DNA from: Pleurocapsa sp. PCC 7319 | Lineage (GTDB): Bacteria; Cyanobacteriota; Cyanobacteriia; Cyanobacteriales; Xenococcaceae | Assembly: GCF_000332195.1 (NCBI RefSeq) | Contig: NZ_KB235922.1 | Span: 1,696,111 to 1,760,110, forward strand | Length of the DNA: 64,000 nt | Direction of reading: 5' to 3' | Shown: one piece after another, positions 18,336 to 26,604 of the stretch | How the letters are laid out: the number at the start of each line of letters is the position of its first letter | How positions within the stretch are numbered: position 1 is the first letter of the stretch | Made by a program: the position numbers and the translations under genes | Notes under the pieces: generated by a model | Seen by the model: the letters and a program-made list of their open reading frames with translations, nothing else | Told to the model about the DNA's origin: nothing | Database searches by the model: none

Positions 18336-19277
18336 ATGAAAGCAATAGTAATTGATCGCTATGGCTCTGCTAATGTCTTGCAATACGAAGAAGTAGAGCA
18401 GCCCCAAATTAAACCATCAGAATTACTGGTTAAAGTTCAAGGGACTAGCGTTAATCCTTTGGACTGGAAAGTTCGTCGAGGAATGGTGAAATGGCTGATG
18501 AATAATAAGTTTCCCAAAATTTTGGGAGCTGATATATCTGGAGAAGTTGTGCAAGTTGGTACTCAAGTCACCCGCTTTCAGCCAGGAGATGAAATCTATG
18601 CCAGCCTTTCCTCGTCTTCAGGAGCTTATGCAGAATTTGTGGCAGTTTCAGAAAAATTGGCTGCACTTAAACCAACCAATCTAACTCACTCTGAAGCTGG
18701 AGTAGTTCCTCTTGCTGCTCTCACTGCACTGCAAGCTTTACGCAATTTAGGCAAAATTAAATCGGGGTCTAAGGTTCTCATTAATGGTGCTTCTGGCGGT
18801 GTTGGTATTTTTGCAGTTCAGATCGCCAAAGCTTTTGATGTAGAAGTGACTGGTGTTTGTAGTCAAAAAAATTGGGAACTGGTTAAATCATTGGGGTGTG
18901 ATCGCACCCTTGACTACAGACAAACTGATTTTACCCAGGATACTATTCAATACGACATTGTATTTGACGCAGTAGCAAAATCTTCTTTTTGGCAATGTAG
19001 AACAATACTAAAGCCGAATGGAATATATGTCTCGACTTTACCTACATTTAGCAATCTTGTGGCTATTTTATCGACGGCAATTTTTTCCAAACAGAAAGCC
19101 AAATTCATTCTATTTCAGGCAAATGGTCAAGACTTGTTATATATAAAAGAGTTAATAGAGACTGGTAAACTTCATCCAGTAATTGATCGTACCTATTCTT
19201 TGCCAGAGCTAGCTCAAGCTCATAAATATAGTGAAAGTCAACGTGCAGTAGGAAAAATTTCGATTATTGTTAAGTAG
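18336..19277 (+). CDS. NAD(P)-dependent MDR, quinone-oxidoreductase-like
   Basis: A 313-residue medium-chain reductase without the catalytic-zinc Cys/His pattern, so of the QOR/zeta-crystallin type. Residues to about 120 form the GroES-like domain (TSVNPLDWKVRRGMVKW, FPKILGADISGEVVQVG). The nucleotide-binding motif is INGASGGVGIFAVQIAKA near residue 150. Family members reduce quinones or alkenal double bonds with NADPH. It begins 2 bp after the SDR stop, and the RidA gene follows 30 bp on. Confidence 0.9.
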   Translation: MKAIVIDRYGSANVLQYEEVEQPQIKPSELLVKVQGTSVNPLDWKVRRGMVKWLMNNKFPKILGADISGEVVQVGTQVTRFQPGDEIYASLSSSSGAYAEFVAVSEKLAALKPTNLTHSEAGVVPLAALTALQALRNLGKIKSGSKVLINGASGGVGIFAVQIAKAFDVEVTGVCSQKNWELVKSLGCDRTLDYRQTDFTQDTIQYDIVFDAVAKSSFWQCRTILKPNGIYVSTLPTFSNLVAILSTAIFSKQKAKFILFQANGQDLLYIKELIETGKLHPVIDRTYSLPELAQAHKYSESQRAVGKISIIVK

Positions 19278-19307
19278 TCAAGTAGTTGGACAAAATTAAT
19301 TACATAT

Positions 19308-19706
19308 ATGAACAAGAAACCGATCAATCCTCCAGAATTATTCGACGGTTCTCCATTTGGGATGTCTCAAGCTGTATGCGATTTAGATTCAAAATTGGTT
19401 TTTATTTCTGGGCAAGTAGACTGGAATCAAGAATATCAAACATCAGAAAATTCTGTAGAAGGTCAGACAGAAAAAGCCCTTCAAAATTTACAAATAGCAC
19501 TAGATGCAGCTAATTCATCAGTTGATAATTTACTTCAGGTGAGAATCTATATTCGTGGTGAGTTGGGAGAATACATAAACACACTAGCTCCCATTCTCTC
19601 CAGTTTTTTCGGTGAATCACGTCCTGCTCTGACAGGAATTGGTGTTGCTTCTCTTGCATCTCCAGAAACTTTGGTAGAAATTGAAGCGGTTGCGAAAAGG
19701 AAATAA
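19308..19706 (+). CDS. RidA family enamine/imine deaminase-like protein
   Basis: A 132-residue YjgF/YER057c/UK114 fold protein. Residues SRPALTGIGVASLASPETLVEIEAVA include the Arg and Glu expected in the active-site cleft, and the N-terminal PPELFDGSPFGMSQAV is typical of the more divergent RidA-like subfamilies. RidA hydrolyses reactive enamines and imines. Its place in a cluster of reductases suggests detoxification of a reactive intermediate. Spacing of 30-35 bp to both neighbours suggests one transcript. Confidence 0.9.
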   Translation: MNKKPINPPELFDGSPFGMSQAVCDLDSKLVFISGQVDWNQEYQTSENSVEGQTEKALQNLQIALDAANSSVDNLLQVRIYIRGELGEYINTLAPILSSFFGESRPALTGIGVASLASPETLVEIEAVAKRK

Positions 19707-19741
19707 GCTGATTACTTAGATTTAATCAAAAAATTGACACC

Positions 19742-20707
19742 ATGAAAACTGTCATTATTACAGGTGGGAATAGCGGATTAGGTTATTATTGCGCTCAGGA
19801 AATTGCCAAAAATGAAGATTGGTATGTGATTATTGCCTGTCGTAACCAAGACAAGGCAAATCAAGCTATAAAAAAACTGAGAGAGCAAACATCTAGCGAT
19901 CGCCTAGAAACAATGCTCCTCGATTTAGCGTCGTTAGCATCTATCCGCCAGTTCGCCCAAGAATTCGCTAATCGCGATCTACCTCCTTTAAGGGCGATCG
20001 CCTGTAATGCAGGAGTACAGTTTATCCAAAGACAAACCTACACTGAAGATGGTTTTGATACTACCTTTGGGGTGAATCATTTAGGACACTTTTTATTGGT
20101 TAATCTACTCTTAAAACAGCTAGTTGACCCTGCTAGAATTATTTTAGTTAGCAGTGATACCCACGACTCCAGTAAAACTACAGGAATGCCTGCTCCTTAT
20201 TTTCGTGAGCCGTCATTGATAGCTCATCCAGAACAAGATTCCCAACTAAAAAATAAAAAAATTGGCGAAATTGGACGTATCGCTTACACCACTTCTAAAC
20301 TGTGTAATGTTCTCTGCGCTTATGAATTATCTCGTCGCCTTCAGCAAGCAAGACAAAATACAGGAGAATCTCATCCTATTACTGTTAATGTTTTTAACCC
20401 AGGATTAATGCCAGGTTCAGGACTAGCTCAAGACTACACTCCTGTTGCCAAGTTTGTGTGGAATAATATTTTGCCAATTTTGTGTAAGTTTGTGCCTAAC
20501 GTTAACACGATGGAAAATGCAGGGAAAGCTTTAGCGCGATTAGTTCTCGATCCTGAATTAGAAAATGTAACGGGTAAATATTTTAGTGGATTTAAGATGA
20601 TTGATTCTTCTCAAGAGTCTTATGATCGAGATAAAGCAAAACAACTATGGGAAGGAAGTATCAAACTCACACAGCTCACGTCTGAAGAGACAATTTTCGA
20701 GATTTGA
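19742..20707 (+). CDS. SDR family protein, protochlorophyllide-reductase-like subgroup
   Basis: A 321-residue short-chain dehydrogenase with TGGNSGLG at 7-14, CNAG, VNHLGHFLL, LVSSDTHD and YTTSK. The NHLGHFLL and YTTSKLCN patterns resemble POR/retinol-dehydrogenase-like SDRs, but nothing specific shows a protochlorophyllide substrate, and the pigment reductase is normally a separate, more conserved gene. Last gene of the TetR-linked cluster; the Uma2 gene follows after 108 bp and is probably separate. Confidence 0.88.
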   Translation: MKTVIITGGNSGLGYYCAQEIAKNEDWYVIIACRNQDKANQAIKKLREQTSSDRLETMLLDLASLASIRQFAQEFANRDLPPLRAIACNAGVQFIQRQTYTEDGFDTTFGVNHLGHFLLVNLLLKQLVDPARIILVSSDTHDSSKTTGMPAPYFREPSLIAHPEQDSQLKNKKIGEIGRIAYTTSKLCNVLCAYELSRRLQQARQNTGESHPITVNVFNPGLMPGSGLAQDYTPVAKFVWNNILPILCKFVPNVNTMENAGKALARLVLDPELENVTGKYFSGFKMIDSSQESYDRDKAKQLWEGSIKLTQLTSEETIFEI

Positions 20708-20815
20708 AAAATTATCGTGCATCAAAGACGAACCAGTATGTTCCGTTACAAAAGCTTCGGCTAAGTTTCTGTTGCTATAACAGTACAATGGGGAAAGCTT
20801 CCCCCAACAGGAAAA

Positions 20816-21394
20816 ATGCAAGTAACCATACCAACTGGATTTAAAATTACTGAGGAGCAATTTGACCAGATTGCGGCAGTTGAAGATGTTAACAAGCTGG
20901 AATTAACTGCCACAGGAGAGTTAATTGTTATGAGTCCTACTGGGGGAGAGACAGGCGATAAGAATAGCGAGTTAAACGGACAACTTTGGCTCTGGAACAA
21001 ACAAACAGGTTTAGGGAAATGTTTTGATTCCTCTACTTTATTCATACTCCCCAGTCGAGCCAGAAGAAGCCCCGATGTTAGCTGGATTTTAAATGATAGG
21101 TGGAATCAATTGACCCTAGAGGAAAAAAGGCAATTTCCCCCCATAGCTCCCGATTTTGTTATTGAATTGGTTAGTCCAAGTGATAACACTAAAGCTCGCT
21201 ATCAGAAGCTACAGGACAAGATGCATGAATACATTGATAATGGGGTGCGCTTGGGTTGGTTGATTAATCCCGAAACAAAAGTAGTTGAAATATATAGAAT
21301 TAATCAGCCAGTAGAAATAATAGAGAATCCTGCAACTCTTGATGGAGAGGATGTGCTGGTAGGTTTTGTTCTGAATTTAAACAACATTATTTAA
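20816..21394 (+). CDS. Uma2 family endonuclease-like protein
   Basis: A 192-residue Uma2 (DUF820) protein, more canonical than the one at 10544. It contains LTATGELIVMSPTGGETGDKN, the motif ARRSPDVSWILNDRW, PDFVIELVSPSDNTKARYQKLQDKM and GVRLGWLINPETK. These give the PD..(D/E)xK-type nuclease core. Members occur in dozens of copies in cyanobacterial genomes with unknown purpose. A 7-bp tandem repeat and a DNA methylase gene follow directly. Confidence 0.92.
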   Translation: MQVTIPTGFKITEEQFDQIAAVEDVNKLELTATGELIVMSPTGGETGDKNSELNGQLWLWNKQTGLGKCFDSSTLFILPSRARRSPDVSWILNDRWNQLTLEEKRQFPPIAPDFVIELVSPSDNTKARYQKLQDKMHEYIDNGVRLGWLINPETKVVEIYRINQPVEIIENPATLDGEDVLVGFVLNLNNII

Positions 21395-21411
21395 AGAAAA
21401 GAAATGTAATC

Positions 21412-21446
21412 AGTAATTAGTAATTAGTAATTAGTAATTAGTAATC
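21412..21446. repeat. Heptanucleotide tandem repeat
   Basis: About five copies of a 7-base unit (TAATTAG, with TAATCAG at the ends) lie between the Uma2 gene and the dam-like gene and enter the last codons of the latter. Such heptamer repeats are common between cyanobacterial genes and can vary in copy number. Confidence 0.8.
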
Positions 21447-22246
21447 AGTACTTCTTTGATCTTGCCTCTTTTGTCTCCCTTGGAGTTAATTGAACGAGGC
21501 ATATCTACAAGTTCAATCTGGAATTCACTATACAGATCAAACACCAAAGGAGCAGCGGAATTGGATAACATAAACCGTACCCCCTTCTTATTCAGTCTTA
21601 GACAAAGATCCCGCAGGGCAATTTGTGTTTCGGTATCAAAACCTTGACTGCTATAGCCAGTAAAGCTAGAAGTTGTATTGAGAGGTATATAGGGCGGATC
21701 GAAATAGACGAAATCTCCCTTAGTGATTTTTGATTCAATTGAGAGAAATGAATCGGTGAGAATCTCTATATCTTTTAGAGCTAGACTACAGGCACGGAGA
21801 TTTTCTATATCTACAATTTTCGGATTTTTGTATCTGCCAAAAGGAACATTGTATTGTCCTTTGGAGTTGACTCGATATAAGCCATTAAAGCAAGTTTTGT
21901 TGAGGTAAATAAAGCGACTGGCTCGCTGAATATTCGACCAAGAAGCATAGTCAGAAGTGCGATCGCTATTTCTAATTTGATAGTAATATTTTTGATCGTA
22001 GTGATGTTTTTGTAAATCGACGATCAGAGCTTCTACGTCTTGTTGTACGCACCGATAGGCATTAACTAATTCTTGATTGATATCGATTAGAATAGCTGGT
22101 TTTGGTTTAAGTTGCCAAAAAAGAGCAGCTCCACCCATAAAAGGTTCAAAATAAGCTGAAAAATCTGAAGGAACACGTTTTTCTAGCTCAGTAAGTAATT
22201 TTCTTTTGCCTCCTACCCATTTTATAAATGGTTTGCAGTCAACCAT
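21431..22246 (-). CDS. dam: DNA adenine methylase, D12 class (Dam-like)
   Basis: A 271-residue class D12 N6-adenine methyltransferase: SAM motif I FEPFMGGAALFW preceded by FIKWVGGKRKLL, the target-recognition region including YRVNSKGQYNVPFGRY, and the catalytic DPPY motif near residue 199. YRVNSKG/NVPFGRYK is typical of the GATC-specific Dam branch. No restriction endonuclease is adjacent, so it appears solitary. GATC methylation is relevant here because GCGATCGC octamers are extremely frequent in the window. The homologous enzyme of Synechocystis methylates GATC; that specificity is inferred for this protein. Confidence 0.9.
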   Translation of the reverse strand: MVDCKPFIKWVGGKRKLLTELEKRVPSDFSAYFEPFMGGAALFWQLKPKPAILIDINQELVNAYRCVQQDVEALIVDLQKHHYDQKYYYQIRNSDRTSDYASWSNIQRASRFIYLNKTCFNGLYRVNSKGQYNVPFGRYKNPKIVDIENLRACSLALKDIEILTDSFLSIESKITKGDFVYFDPPYIPLNTTSSFTGYSSQGFDTETQIALRDLCLRLNKKGVRFMLSNSAAPLVFDLYSEFQIELVDMPRSINSKGDKRGKIKEVLITNY

Positions 22247-22364
22247 AAATTTCTATATCGAATTTAAGATCGATCTTGAACTAATTCTTTTTATCAAGAT
22301 GTATAATCTGCGATCGCCATTATACTAGCGATCGCATAATCACTATAGTTTGAAGTGACATTAA

Positions 22365-22655
22365 CTATTTTGCTTGATCTCGATTTTGTTCCCAACGAAA
22401 TAAGAACACCATCAGAGCGACTAAACCAACTTGTAATAGTAAATTAGGCGCGTTGGTTGAAATATCTTGACCAGCGGCTAATTTAGCCAAAAAAACAAAT
22501 GCACCAATCAAACCAGACGCACCAAAAGTAAGGTAGAAAAATTTTCTTAGGCCTTTATAGGGAGCTTTAGCCTCTGCGCGAAGACGAGCATATTTTTCAG
22601 GAGAAAGATTATTTTTTCTAGCTCTGGCTAGTTCTTCGGGAGATAGCTCTACCAT
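22365..22655 (-). CDS. DUF3493 family membrane protein
   Basis: A 96-residue protein with the family-type N-terminus SPEKYARLRAEAKAPYKGLRKF followed by two membrane helices (about 40-60 and 70-88). DUF3493 is found in cyanobacteria and plastids, and the plastid protein LPA1 linked to photosystem II assembly carries this domain. A thylakoid-assembly role is therefore possible but unproven. It is 136 bp downstream of petE's stop in reverse order, and probably transcribed separately. Confidence 0.8.
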   Translation of the reverse strand: MVELSPEELARARKNNLSPEKYARLRAEAKAPYKGLRKFFYLTFGASGLIGAFVFLAKLAAGQDISTNAPNLLLQVGLVALMVFLFRWEQNRDQAK

Positions 22656-22791
22656 ATTTTGTGTTTTGTGTTGCTATTAAGAGAAATTAGATACTATCGT
22701 TAATCTTAACGAAAAAGAGAGGTAAACCTTAAGTAACTACCTCTCCTGAATATTAATTTTGATTTTTTTTATTATTGAGCAAGATCGAGTC

Positions 22792-23151
22792 TTATTCAAC
22801 GATGACTTTTCCTACCATTCCTGCGCCACGATGAGGTTCGCAGTAATAATTATATTCACCCGATTCGTTGAAAGTAGTTTCGTAGCCTTCCCCTGGGGAG
22901 AATACTAAGTTTTTGTGAGATTTATCTGCGTCATTCTCAAAAACTACATTGTGGGGAGACATTTTGTTATTAGCCCATTTAACTGTCTCCCCTGCTTTAA
23001 TAGTTACTGTTTCAGGTACAAACTTTAGCATACCGTTGTCGCTACCCATTTTTACTTCAACAGCCGCTGCAGCAGCAGGGTTAACGTTAAAGAAGAAGGT
23101 GGATACTACTAGTATTAGTGCGGACAATAACAAGCTTAATTTTCTAGCCAT
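22792..23151 (-). CDS. petE: Plastocyanin
   Basis: A 119-residue precursor. The signal peptide of about 28 residues ends in NPAAAAA and directs export to the thylakoid lumen. Copper ligands are all present: the first His in SPHNVVF, and Cys, His and Met in [11 protein letters not shown] (CxxHxxxxM). It carries electrons from cytochrome b6f to photosystem I when copper is available. The functional substitute petJ is divergently transcribed 270 bp away. The upstream region probably holds the copper-responsive control of both genes. Confidence 0.97.
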   Translation of the reverse strand: MARKLSLLLSALILVVSTFFFNVNPAAAAAVEVKMGSDNGMLKFVPETVTIKAGETVKWANNKMSPHNVVFENDADKSHKNLVFSPGEGYETTFNESGEYNYYCEPHRGAGMVGKVIVE

Positions 23152-23273
23152 CTTTTGAACTCTCTGTGTCAGATATTATTATTTTTAAATTTTCCTGAAA
23201 AATAGAGAATTGGATTTGAGAGAATACCTAGTTACTTTTGCAAGAATTTGGCATTTTTCTCATAGCTCTATTC

Positions 23274-23338
23274 CTTTTACTTATATTACTACAGAAGTTT
23301 GACGACTTGTAAAAGTTTGACAGCCTGTCTTTTGACAA
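23274..23338. promoter_or_regulatory. Repeat elements in the petE-petJ intergenic region
   Basis: TTTGAC occurs three times on the plus strand at 23298, 23316 and 23331, the first two within AAGTTTGAC. An inverted pair CTTTTAC/GTAAAAG brackets the first copy (23274-23280 and 23309-23315). The last copy can serve as a -35 box (TTGACA at 23332) for petJ. Position between two copper-switched genes suggests regulator binding, but I cannot identify the factor by sequence alone. Confidence 0.45.
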
Positions 23339-23421
23339 AGATTTCTGGAATCAAAGAATATGTGTAACTGAGCACAATCAGTTAGTTTGATTGAATTTAA
23401 ATGATTTTGAGAGGAGAAACC

Positions 23422-23757
23422 ATGTTTGCCAGAATATTATCAACGCTGTTGGTATTTTTGACTGCTGCGATGTTTACCTTTGCTACTCCTGCGATCGCAG
23501 GTGATGCAGCTAGTGGAGCTAAGATTTTTAGTGCTAACTGTGCTGCTTGCCACGCTGGTGGAAACAACGTTATTAACGGAGCAAAAACCTTGAAAAAGGA
23601 TGCTTTAGCGAAATACGAAATGGACTCTATTGAAGCTATTACTTATCAAGTAAATAACGGTAAAAACGCAATGCCAGCATTTAAAGGACGTTTATCCGAT
23701 GCCCAAATAGATGATGTCGCTACCTATGTTCTTTCTCAATCGGAAAAGGGTTGGTAA
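23422..23757 (+). CDS. petJ: Cytochrome c6
   Basis: A 111-residue precursor. The ATG at 23422 is preceded by GAGGAG at a good distance; the in-frame ATG at 23401 overlaps that ribosome-binding site and is rejected. A signal peptide ends in TPAIA, and the mature protein has the heme-binding CAACH and axial Met in [12 protein letters not shown]. It is the iron-containing alternative to plastocyanin between cytochrome b6f and photosystem I (or oxidase). Divergent arrangement with petE puts both carriers on one control region. Confidence 0.97.
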   Translation: MFARILSTLLVFLTAAMFTFATPAIAGDAASGAKIFSANCAACHAGGNNVINGAKTLKKDALAKYEMDSIEAITYQVNNGKNAMPAFKGRLSDAQIDDVATYVLSQSEKGW

Positions 23758-23765
23758 GTTCTAGT

Positions 23766-23906
23766 TAGTAACTGATGTTACGCACTAATGTATTTGTTAA
23801 GACTGGGGAAAGGTTAAGGGGAAAAGGGAAAAGGGTTTCTAGATCTTTTTTTCGTACCTTGTTCAAACTATTGATTTCTCATTGATTTGCGTAACATCAG
23901 TTAGTA
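23766..23906. mobile_element. MITE-like insertion downstream of petJ
   Basis: The 14-bp terminal inverted repeats ACTGATGTTACGCA (23771-23784) and TGCGTAACATCAGT (23888-23901) are perfect and enclose about 103 bp with no open frame. TAGTA flanks both outer ends (23766-23770 and 23902-23906), as expected for a 5-bp target duplication. Perfect ends without a transposase mark a non-autonomous element mobilised in trans. It sits 8 bp after the petJ stop, so it may now provide the petJ transcript end. Confidence 0.8.
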
Positions 23907-24038
23907 ATTTAAGAAAACTAAAATTTTATTAGTCTATAAGTTTGTTTTATCCTCGATCACTATCGTTAGAGATTGGGGATATTTTTGTTTTGTGGAACAA
24001 TAACTAAAGATTAAAGATTATTAAGAGAGGCTAGGAAC

Positions 24039-24200
24039 ATGGAACGGGGTAAATTAATTGCTATTCTTACAGGAGCAATTTCAATTTTGATTGCGATCGC
24101 TTATCTAGTAATTGTTCAGTTACTCGATTTTCGCGGTGAAATGATTCCTGCCCCTATTAGTCACCTCACTGTTGGTGTATTAGCTACGTATTTATACTAG
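24039..24200 (+). CDS. Small single-span membrane protein
   Basis: A 53-residue protein starting MERGKLIAILTGAISILIAIAY, with one membrane helix followed by LVIVQLLDFRGEMIPAP and a C-terminal tail ending in Tyr. AGAGAGG lies 10 nt before the ATG at 24039. The strongly hydrophobic helix, the HIP1 octamer inside it and the good ribosome-binding site support a real gene. I recall very similar short proteins in other cyanobacteria, but no function. It follows petJ at a distance, beyond the MITE-like element. Confidence 0.7.
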   Translation: MERGKLIAILTGAISILIAIAYLVIVQLLDFRGEMIPAPISHLTVGVLATYLY

Positions 24201-24304
24201 AAGTTTGCTCATATAAAGGGCTTTTCTCTGGGTAAACACTATGGCAAAAGGTAGATAAGCAGCGTATCTTAGACAAGTTAATTTAGTCGCTGTCGAAATA
24301 CTTC

Positions 24305-25366
24305 ATGCTCAGGGATGCTAGTCATCAGCAGGTAATTCAAAAGTTTTCTTTTATCCAGAGTTTAAACCTATCTCGTGGTATGAATCAGGATAAGCAAAAA
24401 TTTTTAGAACCAAAAAAAGCTGCTCAAGATGATAGTCCTCAACATCAACGAGCAACAGCGCTTCTAAACAAATCAAATTCAACAGCAACTACAACGGACA
24501 AGACAGCCAATGAAGCTTCCAGTCTGGTAATTACAACTGATATGGCTTCTACTATCAACCCTAGTTGGTATGAATCAGACTCGAATTCCTATAGCTTGAG
24601 CTTTCCAGAGAACATCAAATACTCTGGTTCGGAACAGCAAACAGACAATAACCCCCCACCAAGTCGTAATTATCTAGGTAAAATTCTCTTTGCTCTCTCC
24701 TGTAGCTATTTTCTTTTCGTATGGTGGTGGTTGTTTGGACATCACGGAAGTCAAATACTAACCCGGTTGATGGGAGGACAACGAATTACTATCTCCAAGT
24801 CAGATGCTCAATTTATTGACTATATGGAGAGTTCACTTGCCACTATAGAACGTCAAATAGAAGCAAAAAAAGAAAATGCTGCTCAAGGCAACGAAGTTGT
24901 CTATGTGCCTGTATACACCCCTACTCCCGCAACCCCTACCTTACCTCCGGTTGCCAATAATAATTTACCTGCAACTCCCATACCCAATAGTAATGCGCCC
25001 CAAATTCCTAAGCCGGTAGCTATCAAACAACCTCAACTAGATATACCTTCTGAGGCCCTAAAAATTCCCGCTCCTCCTCCTCTTCCAACACCTACCCCCC
25101 TAAATTCATCAAGTCCATCTCAAGTAACTAAACCAAGCCCAACTTCACCTCCGAAACCAACAATTAAGCACACTCTAATTGGGGTTCTGGAATTAGGAGA
25201 AAATAAATCTGCTGCTTTGGTTAAAGCCAAAGGTCAAACTAGACGTGTTTGGGTCGGAGAAAAAATAACTGGTAATGGTTGGATCTTAGAGTCAGTAGCT
25301 AATCAAACTGCTCAGATTAGTTATCAAGGACAAGTTCGTTCTATTGTTGTGGGAGAAACGTTCTAA
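24305..25366 (+). CDS. Single-span membrane protein with PilP/GspC-like C-terminal domain
   Basis: A 353-residue protein. Residues 1-125 are polar and low complexity; a membrane helix (ILFALSCSYFLFVWWWLFG) is near 137-155; a coiled segment and a long Pro/Thr/Ser-rich linker (about 200-285) lead to a compact C-terminal domain (LIGVLELGENKSAALVKA, RRVWVGEKITGNGWIL, GQVRSIVVGETF). This last domain has the homology-region fold pattern of PilP and GspC, periplasmic connectors of type IV pilus and type II secretion machines. No pil genes adjoin it. An alternative start at 24380 (MNQDKQK) is possible. Confidence 0.65.
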   Translation: MLRDASHQQVIQKFSFIQSLNLSRGMNQDKQKFLEPKKAAQDDSPQHQRATALLNKSNSTATTTDKTANEASSLVITTDMASTINPSWYESDSNSYSLSFPENIKYSGSEQQTDNNPPPSRNYLGKILFALSCSYFLFVWWWLFGHHGSQILTRLMGGQRITISKSDAQFIDYMESSLATIERQIEAKKENAAQGNEVVYVPVYTPTPATPTLPPVANNNLPATPIPNSNAPQIPKPVAIKQPQLDIPSEALKIPAPPPLPTPTPLNSSSPSQVTKPSPTSPPKPTIKHTLIGVLELGENKSAALVKAKGQTRRVWVGEKITGNGWILESVANQTAQISYQGQVRSIVVGETF

Positions 25367-25413
25367 GATAAATAAAACATATGCGCCAATCTAATACCTA
25401 AATAGAAAGCAAG

Positions 25414-25986
25414 ATGGGTTTATTTGATGATATAAACAATTTTTTAGAAGAGAGACTCGACGAATTTTTACGCAACAATCCACATCTAGAGTTACAGGCA
25501 ATTGAAGAGCAGTTACGAGAGCAAGAACAAGATACTAGAAAACTGATTGCAAAATTGCAATTTGAAGAAAAAAGCCTTCAAGATCGGATATTAGAAATAG
25601 CTAATAATATTCAAACTTGGCACAGTAGAATTAGCAAAGCTCAAGCAGCTAATAGACAAGACTTAGCCACTGCTGCAAAAGAAAGAGAAGCCGAGTTACT
25701 AAGACAGGGTAATCAAGTTTGGGGACAAATGGAAGGGGTTAAACAGCGAATTGAACAAGCGGAAAAACTTCTGCAACAAGTTCAACAAAAACGCCAAGAA
25801 GTAAAAACTCAATCAGCTCAAGCACAAACTGCTCAAACTACCAATACTTACTCCAGTGACACTGAAGGTTGGAAACGTGGTGCTGATTCCCCTCAATATC
25901 GTCGCAGCGTCGATCCCCTAGAAGCGGAATTTCAAAAATGGGAATTAGATGACGAATTAGAGCAGATAAAAAGAAATATGACTTAG
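25414..25986 (+). CDS. TIGR04376-like coiled-coil protein
   Basis: A 190-residue soluble protein. The N-terminus GLFDDINNFLEERLDEFLRN and NNPHLELQAIEEQLREQEQD match a cyanobacterial family that I associate with TIGR04376. The middle (about 25-140) is a long coiled coil rich in Glu, Gln, Lys and Arg. The C-terminal LEAEFQKWELDDELEQIKRN is a conserved short motif. Function unknown. It lies 47 bp after the PilP-like gene and is probably co-transcribed with it. Confidence 0.8.
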   Translation: MGLFDDINNFLEERLDEFLRNNPHLELQAIEEQLREQEQDTRKLIAKLQFEEKSLQDRILEIANNIQTWHSRISKAQAANRQDLATAAKEREAELLRQGNQVWGQMEGVKQRIEQAEKLLQQVQQKRQEVKTQSAQAQTAQTTNTYSSDTEGWKRGADSPQYRRSVDPLEAEFQKWELDDELEQIKRNMT

Positions 25987-26061
25987 ATCATTATTACCTT
26001 TTAGCCATTAGCTTTTGTTAAACAATCAATATTGGGATTTAACTTGAAACCTAAATAAATT

Positions 26062-26580
26062 ATGGAGCGCAATGACTCTTTGCTTTCTTTAAAAATCGCC
26101 GTAATGACTGTTTCTGATACGCGAGGGGAGGCTGATGATAAATCGGGCAAAATATTAGTTGATAACTTAAATGCAGCAGGACATGATCTAGTAGAAAAGG
26201 TAATTGTCCCCGATAACATTTACAAAATTCGTGCAGTTATTTCTCGCTGGATTGCTGATGAATCTGTTCAAGTAATCTTAACTACTGGTGGGACGGGAGT
26301 TACAGGACGAGATGGCACTCCAGAAGCAATTAAACCTTTGTTAGATAAAGAAATTGTTGGATTTGGCGAGATATTTCGCATGATTTCTTATCAGGAAATC
26401 AAAACCTCGACGATTCAGTCTCGAACGCTTGCTGGAGTTGCTAATGGAACATATCTCTTTTGCTTACCTGGTTCTTCTGGTGCATGCCAAACAGGATGGA
26501 GCATTATCAAAGATCAACTTGATTCCCGCAATCGTCCTTGTAATTTAGCTCAATTAATTCCCCGATTAACTGAAACCTAA
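26062..26580 (+). CDS. moaB: Molybdenum cofactor biosynthesis protein B
   Basis: A 172-residue MogA/MoaB fold protein with AVMTVSDTRGEADDKSGKI and the molybdopterin-binding TTGGTGVTGRDGTPEAIKPL. The trimeric enzyme adenylates molybdopterin before metal insertion or has a closely related role; in cyanobacteria a MoaB-type protein can supply this step. It is followed after 24 bp by a ferredoxin gene in the same direction. Confidence 0.92.
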   Translation: MERNDSLLSLKIAVMTVSDTRGEADDKSGKILVDNLNAAGHDLVEKVIVPDNIYKIRAVISRWIADESVQVILTTGGTGVTGRDGTPEAIKPLLDKEIVGFGEIFRMISYQEIKTSTIQSRTLAGVANGTYLFCLPGSSGACQTGWSIIKDQLDSRNRPCNLAQLIPRLTET

Positions 26581-26604
26581 TCAGAATTGCTACATAATAA
26601 TTCC

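Noticed and set aside
19742..20707. Assignment of the last SDR as light-dependent protochlorophyllide reductase
   Set aside because: The overall SDR pattern is POR-like, but no POR-specific signature was seen and the gene sits in a TetR-linked detoxification-type cluster.
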